A DNA stretch of 64,000 bases, from NCBI GenBank assembly GCA_964547105.1, contig CAZJLO010000001.1, forward strand, positions 99,453 through 163,452, in the 5' to 3' direction. The DNA comes from RXOA01 sp964547105. Lineage in GTDB: Bacteria > Bipolaricaulota > Bipolaricaulia > UBA7950 > UBA9294. Positions within the stretch are counted from its first letter, which is position 1. The number at the start of each line of letters is the position of its first letter. The position numbers and the translations under genes were made by a program. This document shows positions 1-8,426 of the stretch, in pieces. Under the pieces are notes generated by a model. That model was not told where the DNA came from. It searched no databases and worked only from the letters and a program-made list of their open reading frames with translations.

Positions 1-108
1 CACATTATCATCTTCCAGTAGAATGCTTTCTAGACCAATCGGTCCGACGGTCCGACAGCTTGGCGCTACCGGATCGTGCGACCCGGCAAGGAGCAAAGGA
101 GGCGTCGA

Positions 109-1284
109 TTGAAGAAGCTACTCAGCCTGATTGCCATCGCAATGTTAGGTGTGATGGTTGTTTCAGCAATCGGATTCGCGGAAGGGCAGTTCGCTGTCGT
201 TCTCGATGTAGGCGGGCGAGGCGACTTGTCGTTCAACGACATGGGGTTCCTCGGTGCCGAAGCGGCAGCCGCGGAGTACGACATGGAATGGATCGAACTC
301 CAGAGTACAACGGCAGCAGACTACGGCCCGAATCTGCGGAATCTGGCCCGCGCAGAGGAATACGATCTGATCATCGGTGTCGGATACTTGTTTACCGATG
401 CCATGATTGAGGTCGCGGCCGAGTTCCCGGATCAGAAGTTCGCGATTATCGATGGGTACATCCTGGATACGCCAAACGTCTTGAGCATCGTCTACGCCGA
501 GTATCAGCCGGCAGCACTGATCGGCGCCCTTGCCGCGATGGCGGGAGCGTACCACGACTACGATGCCGCAGGCGTCGTTCTGGGGATGGAGATTTCGGTC
601 CTCTACAAGTTCGAGGCTGGTTTCCGGTTCGGGATGGCCTGGGGACTCGACAAGTACGCAGAGGAAACCGGGACGGAAGCTACGGTGAATTTCCTGTATG
701 ACTACACGGGCTCGTTCGATGACATCGCGCTCGGAAAGACGTCATCCGAAGCGATGCTCGCCCAGGGCGCCGTGGGGATCTTCAACGTGGCCGGCCCGCT
801 CGGCCTCGGAGACCACGAAGCCGTGGACGAAGCCCATTTGAACGCTGGCACCATGTACGGGCCTCCGTACTACTTCGGTGTTGACGCAACGCAGGATTAC
901 ATCGGCAACGGCTACCACGGCATTGCAAGTGCGATGAAGCATGTGGACACCGGTGTCTATGATGCCGTCGTCAGCGTCGCAACCGGCACCTACGAAGGCG
1001 GCCTGAAGGTGTACGGAATCAACGAAGGCGGCGGATCCATCAGCAACGTGAACGACCTGCTGAATTTCATCCCGTTCGCGAAGCGACAGGGCGCCGTCAC
1101 GGTGGATACCTACGAAGTTCTGGCGAACTGGGCTATGAACCGCGCCACGCTCCCCGAGTGGATCTGGGATGCCGTTGACGAGTTGGAGGCGGGAATCGCT
1201 GATGGCTCGATCGAGGTCCCAACCGCGCTTACGTTGGAGCAGATGCGGGCGGTCCGCGCTCAGTACGAACTCGGCGCTCCGTAG
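109..1284 (+). CDS. BMP-family ABC transporter substrate-binding protein (nucleoside type)
   Basis: Extracytoplasmic binding protein of the basic-membrane-protein (BMP/PnrA-like) family, which captures nucleosides for an ABC importer. The frame is open from 76, but the TTG at 109 has AAAGGAGG six bases upstream and starts directly with a signal peptide (MKKLLSLIAIAMLG, cleavage near AIGFA/E), so 391 aa is the likely protein. There is no lipobox cysteine, unlike many BMP lipoproteins. The family-typical DxGGxGDxSFND stretch follows the signal. Its neighbours are a matching double ATPase and two permeases, and nucleoside salvage genes lie about 10 kb downstream. Substrate choice is inferred from family and context. 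Confidence 0.88.
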   Translation: MKKLLSLIAIAMLGVMVVSAIGFAEGQFAVVLDVGGRGDLSFNDMGFLGAEAAAAEYDMEWIELQSTTAADYGPNLRNLARAEEYDLIIGVGYLFTDAMIEVAAEFPDQKFAIIDGYILDTPNVLSIVYAEYQPAALIGALAAMAGAYHDYDAAGVVLGMEISVLYKFEAGFRFGMAWGLDKYAEETGTEATVNFLYDYTGSFDDIALGKTSSEAMLAQGAVGIFNVAGPLGLGDHEAVDEAHLNAGTMYGPPYYFGVDATQDYIGNGYHGIASAMKHVDTGVYDAVVSVATGTYEGGLKVYGINEGGGSISNVNDLLNFIPFAKRQGAVTVDTYEVLANWAMNRATLPEWIWDAVDELEAGIADGSIEVPTALTLEQMRAVRAQYELGAP

Positions 1285-1312
1285 GTGGCACGATCTAAGC
1301 TCTGCTAAGTCC

Positions 1313-1342
1313 GGGAGAGAGGACCTTAAGGGACTCTCTCCC
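1313..1342 (+). promoter_or_regulatory. Intercistronic hairpin after the BMP gene
   Basis: GGGAGAGAG at 1313-1321 pairs perfectly with CTCTCTCCC at 1334-1342. The loop contains the self-complementary CCTTAAGG. Only a short, broken T-run follows (atctttct). It lies between the binding-protein gene and the ATPase gene, where partial termination or 3'-end protection commonly leaves binding protein in excess over the membrane parts. The role is inferred. Confidence 0.55.
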
Positions 1343-1380
1343 ATCTTTCTGGGTCTGCTGGACACCATCGGGAGATGTTG

Positions 1381-2967
1381 ATGACTCAAGAAAACAGCTA
1401 CTACCTACGTGCAGAAGGCATTACCAAGGTCTACTCGGACGGCACCGTCGCACTAAAAGAAGCAACCATCGATATCCATTCCTATGAGATCATGGGGCTT
1501 CTTGGAGAGAACGGTGCCGGGAAAACGACCTTTACGAAGATCCTGTCAGGGCTCCTCCCTCCAACGAGAGGCCGTGTCATCTCTCCCAGCGGGCCCGTCC
1601 GTTTCACATGCCCGCGCGAGGCGTTGGATTTCGGGATTGGCATGGTTCACCAGCACTTCGCCCTTGTCGGAACGTTCACCGCTACCGAGAACGTCGCACT
1701 GAGCCACGAGCGGCCACTCTCGCGGATCCGGCTTACCAAGGCGAAAGAGCGGCTCGAGACGTTGATGGAGCAAAGCGGGCTTCATGTTCCGCTTGACGTT
1801 CCTGTCGAAAAACTGGCTGTGGGCGAGCAGCAACGCGTCGAGATCCTGAAGGTCCTCTCGCGCGATGTCGATTTGCTGATCCTCGACGAACCCACATCCG
1901 TTCTGACCCCCTTGGAAGTCGATGAGCTGTTCGAGCTTCTCACCAAGCTGAAGGAAGCAGGAACTTCGCTGATCTTGATCACACACAAGCTCAAGGAAGT
2001 TCAGTCGGTTACGGATCGCATTGTCGTCCTTCGCCACGGCGAACTTGTGGGCGATGTCCAAACACAGGCAACAAACACAGATAGGCTTGCTCAACTCATG
2101 GTAGGGCAGGCAGCGGACGAAGGCATCGACGCGGTGGAACTTCGAACGGATGACATTCCGATCCGAGCCCAGCGCGCGGAACCTGATCGATCGGCTCCCA
2201 GTGTGCTTCGCGTCGAGAACCTGTTCGTCAAAGGCGACACCGGCGAGGTTGCTGTAGAAGGTGTTTCTCTCGATGTCTATGGTGGTGAGATCTTCGGAAT
2301 CGCCGGTGTGGAGGGAAACGGACAGAGCGAGCTCGTCGAATCGCTCACGGGGTTGCGCGTTCCGGTCTCGGGAGAGGCAACGGTTAACGGGGAGAACATC
2401 CTCGGTGAGGATCCGCGCATCATCTACAAGATGGGCGTGGCTCACATTCCGGAAGATCGCTGGGAGTTGGGCCTTGTCCTTCCATTCACGCTTGCGGAAA
2501 ACGCGATCCTCGGAGTCCATCAGTGGGAGGAGTTCAAGGGCCCGCTGGGGTTCTTGAAGTGGCCCACGATTAACCGCCATGTTCGTGCACTGATGGATCA
2601 GTTCGACATCCGTGCCACCGGCCCGGGGGCACCGGCAAAGAGCCTCTCGGGAGGGAATCAGCAGAAACTGATCGTGGGGCGTGAACTGGCCAAGGATCCG
2701 GCGATCATTGTGGCGGCACAGCCCACGCGCGGACTGGATATCGGAGCGGCGAAGTACATTCGAGACTTGCTTGTGGATATGCGGAACAAGGGGCGTGCGA
2801 TCTTGTTGGTGTCGGCCGATCTCGACGAGGTTCTTGCTCTGTCGGATCGGATCGCCATCATGTACGAGGGGCGTTTCATGGCCGTCTGTTCTCCTGGGGA
2901 ACTCAATCGTCAGAAAATCGGCCTGCTGATGGGCGGCGCTGTCGCCTGTGAGGAGGAAGCAACATGA
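1381..2967 (+). CDS. Nucleoside-type ABC transporter, double ATP-binding protein
   Basis: Cytoplasmic ATPase subunit with two fused ABC domains (528 aa), as in the YufO/NupA group and sugar RbsA-like proteins. The first domain has Walker A GENGAGKTT (about residues 42-50), the family-typical signature VGEQQRVEI and Walker B LLILDEPTS. The second domain has a degenerate Walker A (GVEGNGQSE) and the signature LSGGNQQK, so ATP hydrolysis is probably asymmetric. Of the ATG-TTG-ATG triplet at 1375-1383, the ATG at 1381 is best spaced from GGGAG. Its stop overlaps the next start (ATGA). Confidence 0.93.
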   Translation: MTQENSYYLRAEGITKVYSDGTVALKEATIDIHSYEIMGLLGENGAGKTTFTKILSGLLPPTRGRVISPSGPVRFTCPREALDFGIGMVHQHFALVGTFTATENVALSHERPLSRIRLTKAKERLETLMEQSGLHVPLDVPVEKLAVGEQQRVEILKVLSRDVDLLILDEPTSVLTPLEVDELFELLTKLKEAGTSLILITHKLKEVQSVTDRIVVLRHGELVGDVQTQATNTDRLAQLMVGQAADEGIDAVELRTDDIPIRAQRAEPDRSAPSVLRVENLFVKGDTGEVAVEGVSLDVYGGEIFGIAGVEGNGQSELVESLTGLRVPVSGEATVNGENILGEDPRIIYKMGVAHIPEDRWELGLVLPFTLAENAILGVHQWEEFKGPLGFLKWPTINRHVRALMDQFDIRATGPGAPAKSLSGGNQQKLIVGRELAKDPAIIVAAQPTRGLDIGAAKYIRDLLVDMRNKGRAILLVSADLDEVLALSDRIAIMYEGRFMAVCSPGELNRQKIGLLMGGAVACEEEAT

Positions 2968-4127
2968 CGGAGCAACAGGGAAGATCGGAATCCCGGCTGT
3001 TGCGCGGCGCTCACCGGACATTGACAGGTCTTCATCCCGTCTTTGAATCCCTACTCGCCGCTATTGTCGGGCTTCTCATCGGAGCCTTGCTCATGTATCT
3101 CTATGGGTTCAATCCGTGGAGGGCCTACATCGCGCTGTTCCGTGGTGCGTTTGCTGGGTCGTATGAGTTCGCGAGTTCGCTTTCTCGTGCGACGCCTCTC
3201 ATCCTCACTGCGTTGACGTTCTCGATCTGCTTGCGGTCCGGGATGTTCAACATCGGCGCCGAAGGGCAAATGATGATTGGAGCTGTCGCCGCAGTGTGTG
3301 TAGCGCTGTTCGCTCTTCCTACCGGCGTCGGCCAAATCGTGGGGTTGATCCTCGCAGCCGCGGCGGGAGCCATTTGGAGTCTGGTTCCTGCTGCTCTGAA
3401 GCTATGGCGAGGGGTTCACGAGGTCATCTCGACGATCATGTTCAACTGGATAGGGCGCTGGCTTGTCCTCTATCTGACCATCTACATCCTTGTAGACCCC
3501 GCGCGGTCCGAGCGGTCCCTGCAAATCCCGGTTAATGCGCGATTCCCTGTGCTGGTTAGGGGAACGGACCTCTCCTACACCCTCTTTGTCGCCCTGGCGT
3601 TCGCGCTTCTGATCTACTTCCTGCTCTGGCACACAACGACGGGATACGAGGTTCGTGCCGCCGGACTGAACCCCACCGCCGCACGCTACGGTGGAATCCG
3701 GATCAAGCGGACGACGTTTCTTGCGTTCATCCTCGGTGGAATGGCGGCCGGCCTGGCGGGGGCAACCATTGTCATGGGACTCCGGCCGGCGTACGCAATC
3801 TACGGCGGCGGCGGATTGCCCCAGTTGACGAACCTTGGTTTCGACGGAATGGCTGTAGCCATGGTCGGCAGGAACCATCCGATCGGGATTCTCGTTTCGG
3901 CGCTATTTTTCGGGGGATTGAATGCTGGTGGGCGCGTCATGCAGTTCTATGGTTCGAACCCCGTCCCTCTGGAGATGGTTCGCATCGTCGAAGGAGCGAT
4001 TGTGCTTGCCATGTCCATCCCTGAATTGATCCGGATCTTTCCGACGGTCAAACGGGAAGGCGAGAGGTTCATCGGGCTGCTTCGGCGCACATCGTTGAAG
4101 GCCCGCAAAGGAGGGGATTCGGCATGA
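2964..4127 (+). CDS. ABC transporter permease 1 (nucleoside/BMP type)
   Basis: Polytopic inner-membrane permease (387 aa) of the branched-chain amino acid/ribose/nucleoside permease superfamily. Many hydrophobic helices are visible, and the cytoplasmic-loop motif NIGAEGQMMIGA is typical of the YufP-like subunit. It overlaps the ATPase stop by four bases (ATGA) and is itself overlapped by the second permease, so translational coupling is likely. It should form a heterodimeric channel with the next gene product. Confidence 0.92.
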   Translation: MTEQQGRSESRLLRGAHRTLTGLHPVFESLLAAIVGLLIGALLMYLYGFNPWRAYIALFRGAFAGSYEFASSLSRATPLILTALTFSICLRSGMFNIGAEGQMMIGAVAAVCVALFALPTGVGQIVGLILAAAAGAIWSLVPAALKLWRGVHEVISTIMFNWIGRWLVLYLTIYILVDPARSERSLQIPVNARFPVLVRGTDLSYTLFVALAFALLIYFLLWHTTTGYEVRAAGLNPTAARYGGIRIKRTTFLAFILGGMAAGLAGATIVMGLRPAYAIYGGGGLPQLTNLGFDGMAVAMVGRNHPIGILVSALFFGGLNAGGRVMQFYGSNPVPLEMVRIVEGAIVLAMSIPELIRIFPTVKREGERFIGLLRRTSLKARKGGDSA

Positions 4128-5017
4128 GTTGGAATGACATACTGAGCCTGCTAAGAATCTCACTCCACGCCATGGTCCCGATCGTGCTCACGGCGGTCGG
4201 GGAGATCATTGGGCAAACCGCCGGTCTGTTCAACATCGGACTTGAGGGAATCCTGCTGATCAGCGCGTTCGGGGGAGCACTCGGTGCCGAGATCGGTGGT
4301 CCCGTTGTCGGGTTGGCAATCGGAATGGGCATCGGCGCGGTGATCAGCTTCGTGTTCGGGCTGATCAGCACCTACGGGAAGGGCACCCAGATGGTGACAG
4401 GAATCGGAATAAACCTGTTTGCCATGGGGTTTGTTGCGTTCGGACTGATTGCACTGGGCGCACCGGGATTCCGTGACGTGCCGAAAGCCGCCGAAGTCGC
4501 CAAATGGTCCACACCGATGGGCGCCATGAGTCCTATGATCATCGTCGCTCTGGTGATGCCGTTTGTTATCTACTGGTTCCTGAAACGGACCCGGGCGGGC
4601 CTGATGCTGAAAGCTGTCGGAGAAATGCCGGAAGCTGCAGATGTCGCGGGCATTAACGTCAACGTCGTTCGAATTCTTGCCGCAACAGCAGGCGGTGTGC
4701 TGGCCGGATTGGCTGGGGCCTACATGAGCGTAGCGTGGATGGGTCTGGTCACCAAGGGACTCTCTGCCGGTCGCGGGTTTATCGCCTTGGCCTGTGTCGT
4801 ATTCAGCGGCTTGAATCCGCTCCTGGCACTTCTCGGAGGTTTCATCTTCGGTTTGTTTCAGGCGCTCGCCGAGTGGATCAAGACACTTCCCTACAAACCG
4901 ATTCCGAGCCAATTCGTGTCGATGCTCCCCTACATCGTGACGCTCCTTGTCGTGTCAGGGGCTATCGGCCGGGTCCGGTTCCCGAAAGCACAAGGAGAGC
5001 CGTATAAGCGAGAGTAG
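4124..5017 (+). CDS. ABC transporter permease 2 (nucleoside/BMP type)
   Basis: Second, shorter permease (297 aa) of the same importer, of YufQ type, with NIGLEGILLI matching the EGQMMIGA region of its partner. About eight to nine hydrophobic segments are visible. It starts at ATG inside the stop of permease 1 and is the last gene of the binding protein-ATPase-permease-permease operon. A weak terminator-like hairpin follows at 5070-5088. Confidence 0.92.
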   Translation: MSWNDILSLLRISLHAMVPIVLTAVGEIIGQTAGLFNIGLEGILLISAFGGALGAEIGGPVVGLAIGMGIGAVISFVFGLISTYGKGTQMVTGIGINLFAMGFVAFGLIALGAPGFRDVPKAAEVAKWSTPMGAMSPMIIVALVMPFVIYWFLKRTRAGLMLKAVGEMPEAADVAGINVNVVRILAATAGGVLAGLAGAYMSVAWMGLVTKGLSAGRGFIALACVVFSGLNPLLALLGGFIFGLFQALAEWIKTLPYKPIPSQFVSMLPYIVTLLVVSGAIGRVRFPKAQGEPYKRE

Positions 5018-5069
5018 ATCTGCCTTGACCAGTACTGTCACGGAGACTATGATGGACCCATGAGGATCT

Positions 5070-5088
5070 AAGAGAGCAGGCTCTTTTT
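5070..5088 (+). terminator. Weak terminator-like hairpin
   Basis: AAGAG/CTCTT form a five-base stem around a six-base loop, followed directly by TTT. It lies between the nucleoside importer operon and the phosphonate-type importer operon. The stem is short, so termination would be incomplete. Confidence 0.3.
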
Positions 5089-5145
5089 CGGGATTCTGTC
5101 CATGGTCTGCTCTTGGAGGGCGTGACTGCATCCAGGAGGTGCAAT

Positions 5146-6153
5146 ATGCGGAGAGTGTTGGCTCTAACGCTGGTCGCTGTTGCAGTATTCGGCATCATCG
5201 GATCTGCGCAGCAGCTGGGCACACAGGATTATCCGATCACGTTGTTGCTAGTTCCCTCAACCGAAGCTGCCGTAGTTCAGGCCGCCGGCGATGCAATCGC
5301 CGACGCAATGTATGATATGACCGGGCTGTACATCGAAGCCGTGATGACATCCGATTACCGCGCGTTCATCGAAGCGTTCCGAACGGCGGAGGGCGATGTC
5401 TTCGGTATTCCCACAACAACCCAGTACATCGAGATCTATGCCGAGACGGATGGCGCAGTCGAAGTCGCGTTGGCCTCCTTGCGCGATGGCTACAACTACT
5501 ACTTCAGCAGCGTCTACGCCCTGCGAGACAGCGGCATCGAGACGCTTCAAGACCTGAACGGCAAGACCTGGATCTACAACGATCCATTCTCGGGATCCGG
5601 ATACAAGACGCCCATGGTTCTGTTTGAAGAGAACGACATCGTCGTCGGCGGAACGGTCGAGAGCAGCGGCCATACCGCGTCGATGGTCGCCCTTCTTCAA
5701 GGACAAGGCGACTTCTGCACCGGCTATGGCTCCCCTACGCAGGCACCTGATGCCCTCAAAGCGATGGGAATCCGCTGGGAGTGGGGCGATGATCCGGAAT
5801 TGATGCTGTGGGATCGCTTCAACAATGCGCTGGTTCGCGAAGAGATCCGCTGGGGAGGCGCTGACCTTCGCCGGGCGGTCGAGGCAGACTACCCCGACGT
5901 GTGGGAACAGGTGGGAGTTGTCGCCGTGGCCGGTCCGTTGGCCAACGACTGCATCGCGTTCTCGGCGGGGTTCCCGGCGGAGATGAAGGCAACGCTGATC
6001 CAGGCGCTTCAGGATCACATCCATTCCCCGGAAGGGCTCGCGATCTGGAACGACCCCAATTTCTACGAGTGGAGCGACATGGCCCCGATCACGGATGACT
6101 TCTACGACGTCAACCGCATCCTGTTGGGCTACGAAGTTCCCGATCGAGACTAG
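5146..6153 (+). CDS. phnD: Phosphate/phosphite/phosphonate ABC transporter substrate-binding protein (PhnD-like)
   Basis: Periplasmic binding protein of 335 aa with a clear signal peptide (MRRVLALTLVAVAVFGIIGS). The mature part has the PhnD-family layout: an N-terminal lobe, a region like YYFSSVYALRDSGIETLQDL where the domain begins again, then a GSGYKTP stretch near the ligand cleft. The ATG at 5146 has AGGAGGT five bases upstream; the frame is open from 5113 without a ribosome site. The family binds phosphonates, phosphite or related anions; which one is used here cannot be read from the sequence. The ATPase and permeases follow. Confidence 0.85.
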   Translation: MRRVLALTLVAVAVFGIIGSAQQLGTQDYPITLLLVPSTEAAVVQAAGDAIADAMYDMTGLYIEAVMTSDYRAFIEAFRTAEGDVFGIPTTTQYIEIYAETDGAVEVALASLRDGYNYYFSSVYALRDSGIETLQDLNGKTWIYNDPFSGSGYKTPMVLFEENDIVVGGTVESSGHTASMVALLQGQGDFCTGYGSPTQAPDALKAMGIRWEWGDDPELMLWDRFNNALVREEIRWGGADLRRAVEADYPDVWEQVGVVAVAGPLANDCIAFSAGFPAEMKATLIQALQDHIHSPEGLAIWNDPNFYEWSDMAPITDDFYDVNRILLGYEVPDRD

Positions 6154-6162
6154 AGAATTTCA

Positions 6163-6199
6163 GGCGAGGGGCGGAATACCGTCCCTCGCCGTTTCTTTC
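6163..6199 (+). terminator. Strong intercistronic terminator/attenuator after phnD
   Basis: A 12-bp stem with one G-T pair (GGCGAGGGGCGG with CCGTCCCTCGCC, tetraloop AATA) is followed by GTTTCTTTCT. It has the form of an intrinsic terminator but lies between phnD and phnC of one operon. It probably reduces expression of the ATPase and permeases relative to the binding protein. phnC begins six bases later without an obvious ribosome-binding site. Confidence 0.7.
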
Positions 6200-6204
6200 T
6201 ACTC

Positions 6205-6978
6205 ATGGACAAACCACAACTGCAGATCGAGCATCTGACCAAAGTGTATGAGCGAGGCGAAGTTCACGCCTTGAACGATGTCTCGTTCGAGGTGAACCGC
6301 GGCGAGTTTCTCATTCTGATCGGCTTGTCGGGGTCGGGGAAGTCCACGTTCTTGCGCTGTGTCAATCGATTGATCGAACCAACATCAGGCAAGGTCTACC
6401 TAAACGGCATCGACGTAACGGGCGCCCGTTCTGCGGAGCTGCGGCGGATTCGCCGTCAGATTGGAATGGTGTTCCAGCAGTTCAATCTCGTGCGACGATC
6501 TTCCGTGTTGACCAACGTGCTGGCGGGACGTCTTGGATACGTTCCTCGATGGAGGACGCTGCTCGGGCGATTTCCTCACGAGGACATCAAGAAGGCGGAG
6601 GCGTGTTTGGATCGCGTCGGACTCCGTGAGAAGATGTACACACGCGCCGATCAACTGTCCGGCGGTCAGCAACAACGTGTGGGAATCGCTCGCGCGTTGA
6701 TGCAGGATCCCGAGTTGCTGTTCGCTGACGAACCTGTATCCGCCCTCGATCCGGCGACCTCGAATTCTATCCTTCAGTACCTTGAGCAGATGAACAAGAA
6801 CGACGGGGTCACCGTCATCTGTGCGCTGCACTTCCTTTCTCTCGCCCGGCGGTATGGCACGCGGATTATCGCCCTCAAGGACGGGGAAATCGTTTTCGAA
6901 GGATTGCCGGACGAGATCGACGAAGCTCGGTTCAAGGAGATCTACGGCGAAGACGCTGAAGAAGTGGAGATCCGTTAG
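6205..6978 (+). CDS. phnC: Phosphonate-type ABC transporter ATP-binding protein (PhnC-like)
   Basis: Cytoplasmic ATPase of 257 aa with all ABC motifs: Walker A GLSGSGKST (from about residue 40), Q-loop MVFQQFNLV, signature LSGGQQQRVGIARAL and Walker B LLFADEPVSALDP. The sequence after the Q-loop (NVLAGRLGYVPRWRTLLGRF) is characteristic of PhnC. It abuts the first permease gene with no gap. The ATG lacks a good Shine-Dalgarno because the preceding hairpin and T-run occupy that space. Confidence 0.92.
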   Translation: MDKPQLQIEHLTKVYERGEVHALNDVSFEVNRGEFLILIGLSGSGKSTFLRCVNRLIEPTSGKVYLNGIDVTGARSAELRRIRRQIGMVFQQFNLVRRSSVLTNVLAGRLGYVPRWRTLLGRFPHEDIKKAEACLDRVGLREKMYTRADQLSGGQQQRVGIARALMQDPELLFADEPVSALDPATSNSILQYLEQMNKNDGVTVICALHFLSLARRYGTRIIALKDGEIVFEGLPDEIDEARFKEIYGEDAEEVEIR

Positions 6979-8424
6979 ATGCACGTGAGGAGCTTTCCCA
7001 AGCGTCGATTCATGGCGTTGGCAGTGGATTGGTTGGCGCTGCTCTACGTTTCCTACGGCGTCTACTACCTGATCAACCACTGGTATCGTGAGTTGGTCAC
7101 CGTTCGCCCCTCCTATCAAGTTCCGTTTCCACTCTACGCCTGGGTGGCCGCGTTCGTCGGATCGTTCCTTCTCGCCGTGCTGTGGGAGAACGTCGGAATC
7201 TCGCTCGGATTCCGCGCCTTCGGCCTGAGAGTTCGATCCAAGAATGCTCAGCATGTCTCGCTAGGAAGGCGAATCCGACGTTTCGGACTGGATCTTGCTT
7301 CCCTGTGCGGGCTGTTCGCTGTTTCCGGCTTGGCGGCAGCGCCGGTTGTAGGACTGGCGACGTTGTTTCTTGGGATCCGCAACGGCTCGGGCATTTCGTT
7401 GCTTCCTGGCGTGACGCTGTGGCCGATTTCGGGATGGCCACTCACACTGGGACATTTCGTTGCGACAGCGGCCATTCTCGTCGTCGCGGGGGCGCTGGCC
7501 TACCTATCGGCTCGCGTCATGCTACGGAACGTGTGGATGGTTTCGCGAGATCGCGACAACCTCGTCGATCGCATCGCGAAAACGAGTGTCTTCCGCGCCG
7601 CCGATCTGGAAGATCTTCAACATCCGAAGTGGTATCGAACATCCTCCGGGTGGATGACAATCCTGCTGATTGGGATGTCCCTCTACGTCGGCTGGCTGAT
7701 GACACGGATCAGCATCGCAGCTCTGATCCAGCGCGCCGGCGTGACCGGGTATATCTGGAAGCAGCTGCTACGTCCGGACCTCAGCCACTTGGTTGCTGCC
7801 GAACCCGTGCTGCAGACTTCGCTGCTGGGGGCGCTCCTCGAGACCGTCTTCATGGCGCTTATGGCCACAGTGGCCGGCGTCGTGTTCGCTTTCCCGTTGA
7901 GTTTCCTCGGGGCCCGGAACATCATGGCCACCGGGCCGATCGGCTGGACCATCTACACGATCATGCGCGGCTTCTTCAACATCGTGCGCTCTGTGGAGAC
8001 CCTGATCTGGGGAATTATCTTCGGGGTGTGGGTCGGCTTCGGACCGTTTGCCGGTATGCTCGCCTTGACGGTCCATACGATCGCTGCGCTGGGGAAGCTC
8101 TACTCCGAACAAGTGGAATCCATTGACCCGGGACCGCTGGAGGCGATCGCCTCCACCGGCGCGCGGCGTTGGCAGGTCGTCCTGTACGGAGTCATCCCGC
8201 AGATCATCCCTTCCTATCTAGCGTTCACATTGTATCGCTGGGACATCAATGTGCGCATGTCTACGGTCATTGGTCTTGTCGGTGCCGGCGGAATCGGCCG
8301 CATGCTGTTCTACTACAAGAACGACGGACGCTGGGGCGAGATGGGCACCGCCGTGCTTCTGATCGTCGCGGTGGTTTGGTTGATGGACTACACCAGTGCT
8401 CGCGTGCGGGAGAAAATCACCTAA
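6979..8424 (+). CDS. phnE: PhnE-type permease with N-terminal RDD-like membrane domain
   Basis: Inner-membrane protein of 481 aa, much longer than an ordinary PhnE (about 270 aa). Residues from about 210 on form the permease, with the EAA-loop sequence EAIASTGARRWQVV and VGAGGIGRML near the end. The first 90-110 residues look like an RDD-family domain: an ALAVDW start, paired hydrophobic helices, then GISLGFRAFGLRVRS followed by a basic segment. A hydrophobic linker joins the two. The next gene has the same architecture, so the fusion is real rather than an assembly error. Confidence 0.85.
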   Translation: MHVRSFPKRRFMALAVDWLALLYVSYGVYYLINHWYRELVTVRPSYQVPFPLYAWVAAFVGSFLLAVLWENVGISLGFRAFGLRVRSKNAQHVSLGRRIRRFGLDLASLCGLFAVSGLAAAPVVGLATLFLGIRNGSGISLLPGVTLWPISGWPLTLGHFVATAAILVVAGALAYLSARVMLRNVWMVSRDRDNLVDRIAKTSVFRAADLEDLQHPKWYRTSSGWMTILLIGMSLYVGWLMTRISIAALIQRAGVTGYIWKQLLRPDLSHLVAAEPVLQTSLLGALLETVFMALMATVAGVVFAFPLSFLGARNIMATGPIGWTIYTIMRGFFNIVRSVETLIWGIIFGVWVGFGPFAGMLALTVHTIAALGKLYSEQVESIDPGPLEAIASTGARRWQVVLYGVIPQIIPSYLAFTLYRWDINVRMSTVIGLVGAGGIGRMLFYYKNDGRWGEMGTAVLLIVAVVWLMDYTSARVREKIT

Positions 8425-8426
8425 CC

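Noticed and set aside
4160..4912. Long minus-strand frame opposite the second permease (and similar long antisense frames elsewhere)
   Set aside because: It mirrors the hydrophobic permease codons, giving a H/D/R/Q-rich translation with no start signal, typical of antisense shadows in GC-rich DNA.
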